A stretch of DNA of 64,000 bases from Sclerodactyla briareus (Eukaryota > Echinodermata > Holothuroidea > Dendrochirotida > Sclerodactylidae). Both the position numbers and the translations under genes were made by a program. Under the pieces are notes generated by a model that did not search any database, was not told the origin of the DNA, and was given only the letters and a program-made list of their open reading frames with translations. This document shows, in pieces, positions 1-10,856 of this stretch (the stretch's first letter is position 1; each line of letters opens with the position of its first letter). The stretch spans positions 1 to 64,000 of the forward strand of contig JAODTK010005883.1 in the NCBI GenBank assembly GCA_026419785.1, read 5' to 3'.

Positions 1-1119
1 TGCTTCGATGGATAATATAAAGCCGCTCGAAGATAGGTGGCTAAGATTAAATTCATTTTAATTTTTTTGGACAAATGTTTATTTTGTTTCATTACTACTG
101 AAATAGGCCATTCGGGCTTCATCGTCATCTGAGAGACCCTAATTTGAACTTTTTTCTCGGGCACCCAAGGTTCCGCTCTTCTTTCAAATGATATAATCTT
201 ATCAACATACTGTGCTAAAGTGAAATTCCTTTAATCTTCCTTTCAAAAAACTTTAAAAATTATTTATTTATTGAAGAAAAATGACCATCGACTGGCCACG
301 GAGAAGTGGGAGAACACTTTACTAGGATGGTCTGGCACCCCTCATTGGGAACCCCGGCGGATCCTCTCTGATGCCATAACTTTAGAAGGGTGAAAGTCAA
401 AGTGAACAAGAAACAAGTAAACTTTCCAATCTGGATTTCCTTAACCTGCGGGAATAATCAATAAAGTATACATAATAGGGGGTGAAAAACGGATTATCGA
501 ACAATACGCGATTACTACAATGAAAACAAGTGCAAGTCGGAACGGCCTGGTAGCTTCGGACAGGCAGAATCCCTTGCGAATACACTGTATGGTTTTGAAC
601 AGTGGAAACACACTTCCCACAGAAATGGATATCTGACATTGTTGACCACTCATAATTAGAGTTGAACCTCCTCCACAGTTACCATTAAACAACATTTAGT
701 GGGGGGGGAGTGGGAGGGCCCAAGCCCGAGATGTAATGTAAACATTCCTGCAGAGGCAAGGGACCTGATGTAACCAGGGCGAGATATGATGAAAGTCAAC
801 TAGGCTTCAGACCTGGACTTTCTGACTAAAAGGTAACCCCTGCTCCGCGAGGAGGAGTAATGTAACAAACTTGTCTGGCAGTCAGAGAGCTCAATTAAAG
901 TTTTGAAATGAGGTAAGTAATTGGATTTAATTAAAATCTCATACACTATGCGAACATAATGTAGCTAAGGCTAGCCAGTAGCAAGCTTCATCCCCTACCA
1001 AGTATCAACCTGATCGCATGTATGGTTCAAAGTTATGAATGAACGTGACGAACAGAAGGGACCACTAACAACTACCGACGAAACGAACGGACGGAGAGAC
1101 ATTATATTGTAGAGCTGCT
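1..1119. other. No gene recognised
   Basis: AT-rich sequence with only short chance reading frames. A G-run of about 9 lies near 701. I see no domain, RNA gene or repeat copy here that I can support. Confidence 0.5.
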
Positions 1120-1480
1120 CTCCCGAGCCTAAAAAGAGCAAGAGAGAGGGGGCACAGAAAAGTTTGCTACTTGACTCCAATATTGAAGTCGTTAAGAAAC
1201 ACCGAACTGACAGTCATTAAAACTAAACAAGAGTAAAACCTATTCGATTGAAGAATTGCAGTGTGTTATGTCTGTATTGAACCATATATATATATGACAA
1301 TTACCTTGGCAACGAATATGCAAAGGAAGTAGAGGAACAAGGAATAGGTAGAACTTCTCAAATCTAGACCGCCAAAACCGGTGCAATAACTTAGAGTATA
1401 CCAATAGTGAAAATATAGATCATCGATCAATAATCGATCAGCTACACAAATAAAACTAAAGAGAGAGGGGGGTTCGGATA
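1120..1480. repeat. Dispersed repeat R1, copy A (rearranged)
   Basis: Two segments match the block at 43.4-43.7 kb: the part around 1141-1210 (GGGGCACAGA, then TTAAGAA and CCGAACTGA) and the part around 1319-1475 (CAAAGGAAGTAGAGGAACAA, ending in a GA/G-rich tract). In the other copy the two segments occur in the opposite order, so this copy looks like two partial units side by side or a rearrangement. No coding potential is visible. Confidence 0.6.
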
Positions 1481-2029
1481 GGAAGTTACCTCAAATTCCT
1501 CAATTGATGTATGATATTTGGGGGCTTCTTCTCATTAAACCTTTTTCTCATTATATCCCCACTTCGGGGTATATTATGGTTTTGACTTCGTCGTGTCCGC
1601 CGCGTCGCGGCCGCCCGCCGCCGCCGCGTCCGCCGCCCCGGAAGATTTTCGCGTTAGCGCGATACTCTCAACGCTTTACTCGATTTCGTGAAACTTGGTA
1701 CGGGTTGACCCCAGGAGCTTCGGATGCTTCGAAAAACTGGTATTAACCGTAAGTCTGCTGCTCTCTGCTTTGGTGATTTTCGACGCGAAATTTTCAAGTT
1801 TGGTCGCTATCTACCCGAAACTTGGTACTCAGGCGGTGAAATTGGTCCCGAAAAACCTGTGGCATTTTCAAGGTCATCCGAGGTCAAATTTGTGTAAGTT
1901 TTTGCCACATGTCGGGATTTTGGCGACACGTGTTATTAGGGGTACCAGTTGATCCCGAAAAACATGGCAGCATTTTTCAAGGTCATCCGAGGTCATTAAG
2001 GGTCACTTAGGGGTAAAAAAACTGATTTT

Positions 2030-2385
2030 GGTACTTTTTTCGGCAATAGCACTGGCGTGTTCATCCAGAATGCAAAATGCTCCTAGGAGTGGATGGTATC
2101 ACATGGAGAGTTACTACGACTTTTCATAGAATTCCAAGGTCGCTAAGGGGTCAAATCTGTTTTCTGGCCATAATCGCAGTATTGAATATCTGTGAAGTCT
2201 GAAGGTTCACCATTGTGATATACTTTTTGACCTGCATGTGTGTGGCCCTCTCTGACCGCAATTTACCTCTGTCGGTGTCACAGGTTAAAGGTTGAGTCCT
2301 TGAATAAATGTTGCTTATTTAAGGAGTTTTTATACGGGGCAAAACAAATAGAAACGGTTATTTTGGATATGTGATGACCTTATGT
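2030..2385 (+). repeat. Tandem duplication, unit 1
   Basis: Shares with 2615-2970 the ordered phrases GGCAATAGCACTGG, AGGAGTGGATG, GGAGAGTTAC, CTGTTTTCTGGCC, GCATGTGTGTG and ACGGGGCAAAA. The offset is about 590-605 bp. A shorter partial unit lies between them (about 2452-2615), so the region is a small array. Confidence 0.8.
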
Positions 2386-2614
2386 GTTTTATAGAGGAAA
2401 CCCACTCCCACCAACTCCGGTCGGGGCTGGCGGGTCGGACGCATACTTTGGTAGTTACAAGGGGTCAAATTTAATTTAATAGATCTCTTTTTTCGCGATA
2501 CCTTAGGCGTTTTCATTGAATGCAATATGCTTCTAGAGTGGATGCATCACATGGAAAATAACATTTTATAAGACCGCCATGTCATTGAGGTCATTAAGTC
2601 ACTATGGTCAACTG

Positions 2615-2970
2615 ATTTTATACTTTTTTTGGCAATAGCACTGGGCGTGTTATCAGAAATGCAACTGCTCTTAGGAGTGGATGTAACACGTGGAGAGTTA
2701 CAATTTTCATAAAACCTGCCATTTTCATTAAGTTCATCTCAAGGTCACTTAGGGGTCACAAACTGTTTTCTGGCCGTAATCGGAGAATGAATATTGTGAA
2801 GGCTGGAATGTTCACATTGTGAATCTAATTTGTTGCCTGCATGTGTGTGAACCTCTGACCTCAATTTTACACCTCTGTCGGGTGTTATGTGGTTAAAGGT
2901 GAGTCTTGAATAAATGTGCTTATTTGAGGAGTTTAACGGGGCAAAAAAATAGAACTGGTTATTGGCAAAG
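2615..2970 (+). repeat. Tandem duplication, unit 2
   Basis: Second copy of the unit at 2030-2385. The differences are mostly short indels. The copy ends just before the terminal palindrome of the larger element. Confidence 0.8.
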
Positions 2971-3013
2971 TGGGATATACAGATGGGCGGTCTACCGCCA
3001 GGCGGTGTCTAGT

Positions 3014-3930
3014 TACCTGAAGAATTCCAACATGAACTCCCGTATTACGATGTTGGATTGTCAAACATAGGGTCATCAAATGTATACGTGTTACTTAGAG
3101 CATGTCGAAAACAAGTGTATGCTAATAATCTGATGCTGTGCTATTGGTATGTTGAAAGCCATTAAACGGATCAGGGGCATACCTGCTGGAATTTGTAAAG
3201 AACATCCACCTACTAGACATACGACATCAATTTAGTTATTTATTTCATTAGGTACGTTATTGTATCGCTGCGAGCGGTCGCTGCTGCTGATGCGATATTA
3301 AAATCGCGAAGAGCGCCACCAAGGGGCGTTGTACACCTTGCTTAATCGACAATGAACAAGTCCGTGATGACGAAGCTTTTAAACAAACTCAGTGGAAAAA
3401 AACGTTTTGGTTGGTTGTTATGAGTACTCACGAGTAAGTGGATTAATTTGTGCATCCCATTTCGTTGTTATTGTTGTCCTTTTGCAACCTGTTTAACTGT
3501 TTTGACTAGCGTTAAGTAGTCACACACAGCACACAATCGTTTCCAATTAGGCGATGTTTTGTAGTTCGCATTGTAGTTTCCTCCTCCTTCAGTCTGGTGT
3601 CAAACGGCCAATCCTGCATTCCCTGCTGTGCTAAGACGGTTCGTCACTACGAGGGCCGCTGCTGGGTCGCCGTCTATATTCGATATTGTGTACAGCTTCT
3701 ATGGGTTTAGTGTTTCGCGCTGGTGAGGGGTGTATAGGTCTAAAGGTCGGATGTTTTTGTAGGATTAGTCTTAACTTTTCGTAGTGCAAGACTGTCTAGT
3801 AGTGCAAGCGGGAATAGGATTATTGCATTTTTCACATTATGGTATTTCCGTTGGCTCTTGTGTTTCGTGGATTTTGCTGTGGGTTTGGTGCTGGCGTTAT
3901 TCAAATGCTACTGCTGACTACTGCTGGTGT
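3014..3930. other. No gene recognised
   Basis: Mixed-composition sequence. Reading frames are short and I see no domain or repeat copy, apart from the phrase GAGCGCCACCA near 3310, which also occurs (variants) near 31775 and 46023. Confidence 0.4.
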
Positions 3931-4077
3931 AGATATATATATATTATATATATCTATATAATCTATCATATCTATTATATATATATATAATATATATAAT
4001 AGTATATAATATATATATATATACTATATATATATCTAGTTAATATATTATATATATTATATATATATAATATATAG
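3931..4077. repeat. AT dinucleotide-rich tract
   Basis: About 145 bp made almost only of A and T in imperfect (TA)n runs. A short frame read through it is an artefact of simple sequence. Confidence 0.9.
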
Positions 4078-4634
4078 GTCGGGGATTGGGCGTTTTATAG
4101 TATCGTTGTTGCCGTGTGGTTGGTGTGTTGCGTGTGGGTTTTGCAGTTCCGTTGTTAGGAGATTGGGGGTTGTGTTATTAATTCCCTGTTTCTCCATCTT
4201 CCCTTTTTTTTATTTTGCAGAATTGAGAAAAGAGACGACGAAACGTCAATGTTGGTGTGAAGGAAATAAACAGCATACGGTTGAATCCGTGTGGACCAGC
4301 TAAAGTGTTTAAGCATTCTTTAATTCCTTACCAGCGTTCTGTACTTTGTCCCGTTTTGAAATCATATTAATGTTCCAGATGACACGTCGTACCTTGCAAT
4401 AATATATAACTTCCATGTTGAATATAACAGCTTCCAATAACGTCTTCCTCACATACCGTGAATATTTAACCGATTGCTCGTATAATGCCTATCGATGGGA
4501 TAATTTTCGCGTTCATGGAAATTCTGAAGCCACGTTACTAATGCAGCTGACATCGCTTTTCACGTTCTCATTTTCGTCTTCTCCATTTAATCGGGTTTTC
4601 TGCGTAGAATCGACTTGTGATTGACGAAGACAAC

Positions 4635-4790
4635 ACCAAAGGAAGCCGACGAACCAAATTGGCGAAATTGAAAATATCAGGTGCGTCACACCACCCAATA
4701 CCCTTCACATGCGTGGGGGTATTAGCACTTGACATAATTATATTAAATTATAAACTATGTAGGGTTCCTCTATAAATTTTTCAAGCCCTA
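4635..4790. repeat. Dispersed repeat R2, copy A
   Basis: Matches 43893-44050: both contain CGACGAAC, then GGCGAAATTGAAAATATCAG, GTGCGTCAC, CATGCGTG, TTGACATA and a TTCCTCTAT phrase in the same order. No protein-coding signal. In both places it follows an R1 copy. Confidence 0.75.
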
Positions 4791-5036
4791 ATGACCGGTT
4801 TGCGGGTATAATTAGGCAAATCCTAGTTTTCTTCTATTGGAACCCGTGCGTAACAAATGCCGGGCATCCTATGTAGGTCCTGGGATCCTGTAATCGATTG
4901 AAATAGCAATCCTAACTACTACCGTATGAGTCGTGCGTAGAGGCATGCATGCAGATCATGCAATGTGAATAGGAACAGAAAATTGGAATGGGGTTGTATT
5001 GAAGGAATGCCACAAAATTGTTAGTTTTTTTTTAAT

Positions 5037-5063
5037 AGCTCAACCAGCTTGCTGGTTTGAGCT
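5037..5063. repeat. Palindrome next to a microsatellite
   Basis: AGCTCAACCAGC, two bases, then GCTGGTTTGAGCT: a 12-bp stem with one extra T. The same palindrome occurs at 59307-59333, and a decayed version at about 20647-20672. All three are followed by TCTA- or TCCA-type sequence. This looks like the end of a non-autonomous element, but no transposase or helicase accompanies it. Confidence 0.6.
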
Positions 5064-5087
5064 ACTACTGGAAGCTGCAGGCACTCT

Positions 5088-5180
5088 ATCTACCTATCTA
5101 TCTATCTATCTTATCTATCTACTATCTACTCATCTATCTATCTATCTGCTATCTATCTTATCTATCCTATCTATCTATCC
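5088..5180. repeat. (TATC)n microsatellite
   Basis: Imperfect TATC/TCTA repeats with single-base interruptions, directly right of the palindrome at 5037. Translated frames over it (repeated LSIYLSI-like peptides) are artefacts. Confidence 0.9.
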
Positions 5181-5331
5181 AGTGTGTTAACATTTGCCTT
5201 TTTGGCTCCCAACCAGTCATTCTGGGAATGATGTCGTCCAAACTTGGACACAGTGTTCATTGACCCTGGGACATTTTTGATCTTTGACTGTCAAGGTCGA
5301 AGGCCCTATTAACGGGGCAATATAGGTCATT

Positions 5332-6640
5332 ATGAGCGGAATTTCAAAATGTATTCTCCTCCTACAAATTTTTGTGCACAGTGCTGATTTCGGGCATTAT
5401 GATGAACAGCCGTACCTTAGGGGTGTTTGTCAGGACTTTTGGTCGCAGGCCCCACTCGGGCCCAAGCGCCCATTTCATGAAATTTCAAACATTAGTACTA
5501 GAAAGCAACCTCCTCCCACACGATTCATTTTATGTTCTTCTAGTTCATGTAATGGCCTTGGGTAGAGGGCTATTCGGGGGTGTTCAAGGAATTTTGGGCT
5601 CAGCACCCACATTTGGGCTCACGGGCCTTATATGAAATACCAATAAATCTTGTATCTCCTACGAACTTTGGTGCACAGTGCTGCTGTTCAGGTCTTAATG
5701 ATGGTCTAATGCCAATCTTTAGGAGGGTCCCGAGAATTGGGTCCTAAGTCCCAGTGTCGTTCCCTGGGCCCCATCATGTGGATTTCGCAAAATATGCTTT
5801 CCTTTTTAACAAATTTTAGTGCACAATGCTGACATTCAGTCATAATGATTGTCTGAACAGCTTACCTTTTGGGGTGTTCAGGAATTTTTGGTCCAAGGGG
5901 GTCCCACTTGGCCCCGTCGGCCCATTTCATGAAAGGTTCCACATGGTACCTTGAAATGAATCTCTTCCCACTAGCTTCAATTGTTTTCCTCTAAAGTTAC
6001 CTGTAAAGGTCCTTGGGTAGGGGCCATCGGGGGTGTCGGGAATTTGGGTCCAGGGCCCAGTTTGGGGCCCTAGGGACCCAATACATGAAATACTGCAAAA
6101 GCATGTATCTCCTACGAAATTCCAAGGTAGCACAGTGCTGATGTTCGGTAATAATGTGGTATGATGGACTTACTGTTGGGGTGTGAGGATTTCTTGGTCC
6201 AAGGCGACCTCGGGCCCTAGGGCCCATTTTATGATATTTCGAAAGGCATTCTCCTCACACAAGCTTCAATTGGTCTTCTTCAGACATTCCATGGAATGGT
6301 CCTTCAGTAGAGGGCCATTCGGCTCGTCCAGGAATTTAGGGTTCAATGCCCAGTTTGGGCCTAGGGCCCATAATATGAAATACTGCGAATAATAGTATTT
6401 CCTACAATCTATGTGCACAGTGCCGATGTTCGGTCAATAAGGACCGTCTAATATCCATACCGTCATGGTGCCCAGGGATTGGGACTCAAGGCCCAGCGTG
6501 TGCGAGAGCCCATCATATTGATCACACAAATGCTTTCTCCTCTTCCAAGTTTTCGTGCACATTAACTGACATTCTGTACCGTGATGGTCTAACATCGACC
6601 TTGGCGGTCTGGGCCCATTTTATGGAAATTCATGGAATTA
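5332..6640 (+). repeat. Satellite A, about 150-bp monomers in a higher-order pattern
   Basis: About nine monomers of 140-156 bp. Each holds a phrase like TGCACAGTGCTGA or CAAGCTTCAATTG, then GGTGTTCAGGAATTT, GGGCCC and CATNATGTGAAAT. Monomers that carry TGGTCCTTGGGTAGAGG recur at units 2, 5 and 7, so neighbouring monomers are of different types and the array was probably amplified as blocks of two or three. Another array of the same family lies at 46.48-48.3 kb. The reading frames inside are shadows of the repeat. Confidence 0.85.
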
Positions 6641-6708
6641 ACAACCGTCATTATCGAATGCATCTCGAGTTCCAATTGATTTTCTTCCCAATAGATATTT
6701 AGATGTAA

Positions 6709-7110
6709 TTATCCTAATATGATAGTACGACTACTGAAATAAAATGGCAAATATAGGAGAACAACAAAAAAAAAAAAAATGCTAATCACCTTCCATCCAA
6801 CCCCTCCCCGCACCCCTAAAGACAATGCAAAGGTTTTATATTGTAGATGCGGCAGTAACTCAAATGTTGTTGTGACATGGACAGAGCAAGTTGGGTAGCC
6901 TTCAGAATTTTTGAATTTAGAGTAAAATATGAGACAAGTTACCCTCCCTTCTGATACTGTTGAATAATACAATAGAAAAAAATACCATACCCTGACAACA
7001 ATCGCCCTCTCCCCCATCTGAGGCTGGGATAGGCCACTGTTCATAGCCTCATTATAAACCATCTGTGCACAGTAGCCCCACAGACCCATGGCTTTGTAGA
7101 AAAGTGCCAT
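6709..7110 (-). CDS. Weak coding-like segment, unrecognised
   Basis: Minus-strand frame of 133 codons. The first 40 or so residues from the ATG at 7110 (MALFYKAMGLWGYCAQMVYN and on to a Gln/Gly-rich stretch) have protein-like composition. The rest is low-complexity or hydrophobic and looks non-coding. A possible splice donor (CAGG then GTATGG) lies near 6985, so only about 7110-6985 may be an exon. I do not recognise the product. Chance is a real alternative. Confidence 0.18.
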   Translation of the reverse strand: MALFYKAMGLWGYCAQMVYNEAMNSGLSQPQMGERAIVVRVWYFFLLYYSTVSEGRVTCLIFYSKFKNSEGYPTCSVHVTTTFELLPHLQYKTFALSLGVRGGVGWKVISIFFFFVVLLYLPFYFSSRTIILG

Positions 7111-7118
7111 CTTTAATT

Positions 7119-7290
7119 ACGATTGCAACACTAATCTAGTGTTTTCTCCACAAGTCAATTTTGGGGGCTCAGAGTCCATTGGCCAAAAGCCGATGGCCAT
7201 GGCCACCTTCGTGGCTCCGGTCACCCTCTTCATACTGGCTGCACCCATTGCCCGATGTGCTGCCTCCACCACTGTATTTCCAACCTCTAG
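7119..7290 (-). CDS. Weak coding-like segment, unrecognised
   Basis: Open minus-strand frame without an ATG at its start, preceded on that strand by a pyrimidine-containing stretch and GCAATTAG, which could be a splice acceptor. The translation (starting EVGNTVVEAAHRAMGAASMK, then a Val/Ala/Met-rich part) has balanced composition. It ends at a stop just before the ATG of the next segment. No family recognised. It may be an exon or old transposon coding sequence. Confidence 0.2.
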
Positions 7291-7299
7291 CTAATTGCA

Positions 7300-8337
7300 C
7301 ACAACGCCACGGCATGGTTAGAGGATGGAAAATAGCTTAACATACTCAACACAGAACTACAATGCTAAATTGAAGCGAAACCTGCAGATACTTCTCCTGT
7401 AACTAGCTGATTGTCCCGCGACCTTCTCAGTATGAATCTCAGTACCTTACACAAAAAAGACTACTGGTTACGTAGCCATCATTGTGTAACCCAATTTTCA
7501 ACCCATAATTCCACTTTCTCCGCCCAAAAGGCTTCTTCTGATCTTACTTGCCCTGATTACAGCTTTTCACCAACATTCATGAAGCCATCAAGCCTCATCT
7601 AGGAATCCTGTTATTTTCGATCGATCTTGGATAACTCACCTACTCTTCTCAAAAAGTGGTCAAATTGTTCAAGGCAGGGGGTTAAACCTGTTCCCAGAAC
7701 CACAATGTTACGTTTCCATCCACAGACAACTAGTGAATCCCAGGATCCGACCACTTTCTCAGAACCTGGAGAAAAGGATTCATGTCATGTGACGTTACAG
7801 CGATGCCAAGACGTATTGTGAAACCATTCCCAGGGAAGGTACTCTTTCATTGGCAACTGCTATTCATGACGCAATCTAGCCAAAGCCAGGAGGAAAGGAG
7901 AAAGCAGCCACCAATGAAATAATGGGCAATGTTTTTGTATATGGTTCAGCTATAGCTGAGGGATAACATAATGGCACAAAAAGTTAGGGTAGATGTAGGT
8001 GATCTAATCAGAAGGAGCACCAATCCACCAGTTAATGGAGTAATTTGCCGACTCCAGACATTTTATGGGACGCTCTCAGGAAGATTACGCCAGGACCATA
8101 AAAGCTATAATGATGTGGTTTGCTTTGGCATATAATCAAGATGGCAGGTTCATGAACTGATTAGATTTCAGCATAAAATGCTAATTAGGTGGACCTGTTT
8201 AACAAATTTTATGAATGGCATTCCCAATGGGTGGGATTCCTTCTCCAAGTTGTTAAAAACTACAACTTCAACTCAACTGTCTAGTTAGCTATCAATTGCT
8301 TCATTCTAATGGTAGAAACCACTGATTGCACAAGGCC
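7300..8337. other. No gene recognised
   Basis: Plus-strand frames of about 63 residues occur, but none shows a motif. Only faint matches to repeats elsewhere, such as an AACTGATTAGATT phrase near 8155 that is also in the R5 copies at 40.5 and 59.2 kb. Confidence 0.4.
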
Positions 8338-8360
8338 GGCGAGACACTTGGGGCAATATC
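8338..8360. repeat. Short shared hairpin motif, decayed copy
   Basis: GGCGAGACACTTGGGGCAAT, followed by ATC, matches the better-preserved hairpin AGGCGA...TCGCCT at 41295-41320. Probably an end fragment of a repeat family. Confidence 0.5.
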
Positions 8361-8374
8361 ACCACGCCTCGTTC

Positions 8375-8622
8375 TTTCTCAATTGGTTATTCTTCGATGG
8401 ATGTTGACGAACTGAGTAGTCAATGTTTATTGACTTCTAAGACAGCTGTGGCCATATGAAGATCAAGGTCCAAAGGGTTTTTTACACAGAGGACAACAAT
8501 AGGCACTTGGTTTTGAAAAATTACTGCCTTCTTGACTTCATGATCTCAACATATTGACACACTTTTTGATGTGTCTTTTGGTTCAATTTGTGTCACTTTT
8601 AGCTACAGCACCATTGTGCTCT
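8375..8622 (+). repeat. Dispersed repeat R3, copy A, ending in a hairpin
   Basis: Matches 49455-49736: TCAATTGGT-ATTCTT, GATGGAT, ACT-GAG, CAATGTT-ATTGACT and GGCAC occur in the same order. The right end holds AGCAC-CATT-GTGCT (8607-8620). A similar but perfect palindrome, AGCACCATGGTGCT, stands at 29023-29036. This suggests the right end of an element whose core is satellite A. Confidence 0.6.
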
Positions 8623-8671
8623 TTTTCCCGACGCACAAACTTTAACCCAAAAAAAAACCGCTCTTTTTAGC

Positions 8672-9000
8672 GTTTTTTTTATTGTTGAGATGCCTGAATT
8701 GTCAAAAAAAAAATATTATGTTCCATTGTGTTCTGATCCAGGAGCACTAATATTGCAACGAATAAATAATTCACGTGATGACATTTTGTTTTCATTTAAG
8801 CCAAAGCCGGACCCCCGCCGCAACCGAGCAAACATGCTTTCGACGAATTCGGAGGTAGCGTATCCTTCTCTTAAGTTTGAAGTGGCGTTTGCTTTTGTGA
8901 AGTAAAATCATGTGCGTTTGTGTCAGATTTGGAATAATCTCTCATATAACTTTTAGGTAGTCAACGAAGCATATCGTATTTTATTTATTATTTTACGTTC
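8672..9000 (+). repeat. Dispersed repeat R4, copy A
   Basis: Matches 44335-44690: GTTGA-ATGCCTG, TGTCAAA, TTCTGATCCAG, then CCGGACC, GACGAA and GGTAGCGTATC in the same order. A 71-codon plus-strand frame (8690-8905) covers this copy but is not open in the other copy. A conserved protein is therefore unlikely, although a decayed one cannot be excluded. Confidence 0.7.
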
Positions 9001-10309
9001 ATTTTTTATGCCTTATTTTTATTGATCGTATTTTATATTCATCTTATACTACCAGTGTGTTGAACAAAGTCCACCAATATTAATCCAGTTACTATACCAA
9101 GTAGTCACGTCCAGACTCGGAATCAAAGACTCATGACTCCGGTCTCGAGATTCGGGCTTTTTTCAGCATGAGTCCAGAGATGAGTCCTTCAATTTTTTTC
9201 TTCACCTCTATTAAATTCAAAGGATATAGTTAACTGCAAATACCAATTACATGTGGAAATGTAGTGTGAGGGTTTAGTTGGTTAGTAATAGCCCCTTTTA
9301 GATAGGGTTGAGGGTACAGGTAATGGAACTAGAGGTGCAAGTTATAGACTGTTAGTGAATACAAAACTTTCAGCATGTGTAATTTACCCATAGAAACAAG
9401 TGTTTATTAATCTGTTGCGTCAATTAATTGTGAGGCGGAGACCCACATTGCGTTATCGCTCACTCCCCCACCCTCTCACTCAGGGGAGCACATGCCTGGA
9501 TGCGCCTCGCGCATCCACCCAGCCACCCCCGGGCAAGCGACCAGCCTGACCCATCCCCCAAACTCACGGGTACCGGGGTGCCCCATACTATGATCTACGG
9601 GGTGACCCTGCGAAGCGCCCAACGCACCGGGTTCTAAACTGATGGACACGTGAACTGAATCGTCTAATGGGCGATGTGGCATATAGTATAGGCTTGCCTA
9701 ATTGTGCTGACAGTTGGAAAACACTGCAGTCAGTGTTACCCTAACTTTGAATTTGACAACAATATGGGTCGTTAGTCCCCTATTGAAGTACGTCGTATAG
9801 TGCAGAACCATATAGTTATATCAATAACAAGAGAATGTGATTGCGCCTGGCTGTGAAATACGAGGCGAGATGAAGCTAATCAACTTGAAACTCAAACTAG
9901 GGAGGAGCAAAACTTTAACTTTTGAAAATTTTGAAGCATCACATTGGAATATCATTCTACAAGCTCTTCCGTAGGACGAAAAGCGCTGTCGGGTTCCATA
10001 TCATAGATGAATATGCCCTTTGGTACAGCACAGACAGGCTTGGGAGTTGGACCAGGGGTAGGGGCAGGGTCAGAGCTAATAGGCAGTAACTCGCGGTAGC
10101 CTAGGCTTTGGGTGCATGTAACCTGATATGGAAGTGGAATTAACGTCAACTTTGGATATTTGCCGAACGTACTAAATGTTAGGTGCATGGATCTATATAC
10201 AATCACTTTTGCAAAATGCCCATACATAAACATATTTATCAAATGAACATATGCTAAACCACTATAGTGTAGCAAATAAACATAGTACGTTTAGCAATCA
10301 GCACTTTGT
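9001..10309. other. No gene recognised
   Basis: Low-complexity GACTC/GAGTC phrases near 9110-9190. A 107-codon minus frame (9952-10275) lacks any motif I know and is probably chance. Confidence 0.4.
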
Positions 10310-10320
10310 CAGCATCTTAA

Positions 10321-10378
10321 CGACTCGACTCGAATTCACTGCTCGGACTCGGACTCGGACTCATCCTAAGAGGACTCG
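10321..10378. repeat. (GACTCG)n-like simple repeat
   Basis: Repeated CGGACTCGGACTCGGACTC-type sequence, a hexanucleotide repeat with interruptions. Confidence 0.85.
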
Positions 10379-10424
10379 CACAAGCGCTGACTAGTCAGAA
10401 CAATCTATAACAGAATTATTGAAT

Positions 10425-10500
10425 ATCTCGCCAGTTCTGTGAAACTAATTGTTGAAGCAGGCTCCACTCTGTTTGAGTAGGAAGTGTTACCGCTGTGTTA
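10425..10500 (+). repeat. Dispersed repeat R6, copy A
   Basis: TCTCGCCAGTTCTGTGAAA, TAATTGTTGAA and GAAGTGTT match 44775-44835 in order. In the second block this segment follows R4 almost directly. Here about 1.4 kb separates them. Confidence 0.5.
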
Positions 10501-10769
10501 CTCGAAAAAAGGCGGGAAACTCATTTTTAAATATTTCAAGGTTATTGCCAAATTGCATTCAGCAACGATTCATGTCATGGCGGAGTTTTATCTGTTCTCA
10601 CATGATTTTAAAGCCCAATGTAATATCCAGAAATGCGCATCCTTCCCTCGTCAATTTTTTTAGCATAATTTTATGCAGATTGTTCAGCATAATTTTGATT
10701 GTTGATTAATTTTGGGCACAAAAGTAACTAATCAAGTAGGCCTAGGGTAATTTGTTGTTTTTTGAGCCG

Positions 10770-10856
10770 TGTATGTGTATGTATGTATGTATGTATGTAT
10801 GTAATGTATGTATGTATGTATGTATGTATGTATGTATGTATGTATGTGTGTTTTTC
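10770..10856. repeat. (GTAT)n microsatellite, tail of the adjoining SINE
   Basis: About 20 copies of GTAT with one or two interruptions. On the minus strand it forms the (CATA)n tail directly after the SINE body at 10857-11196. Confidence 0.95.

Larger units (their letters stand above)
1557..3013 (+). mobile_element. GC-rich ended element with internal tandem duplication, possibly Helitron-like
   Basis: The left part has a short hairpin (CCCC ACTT CGGGG), then the phrase TATTATGGTTTTG followed by a CCGCCG-rich stretch (1595-1640). The same phrase and CCG stretch recur in reverse orientation at 23.88-23.93 kb. The body contains repeated GGTCA-type phrases and a duplicated segment (2030-2385 and 2615-2970). 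The right part ends in a perfect palindrome, ACCGCC-A-GGCGGT at 2994-3006, followed after two bases by CTAG and then T. Helitron 3' ends have a hairpin followed by CTRR next to a T, so the fit is suggestive. No Rep/helicase gene is present, and I did not find a convincing 5' TC end. Confidence 0.35.

Noticed and set aside
5332-6640. CRISPR array
   Set aside because: Units are about 150 bp and diverge along their whole length; there are no short identical repeats with unique spacers and no cas genes.
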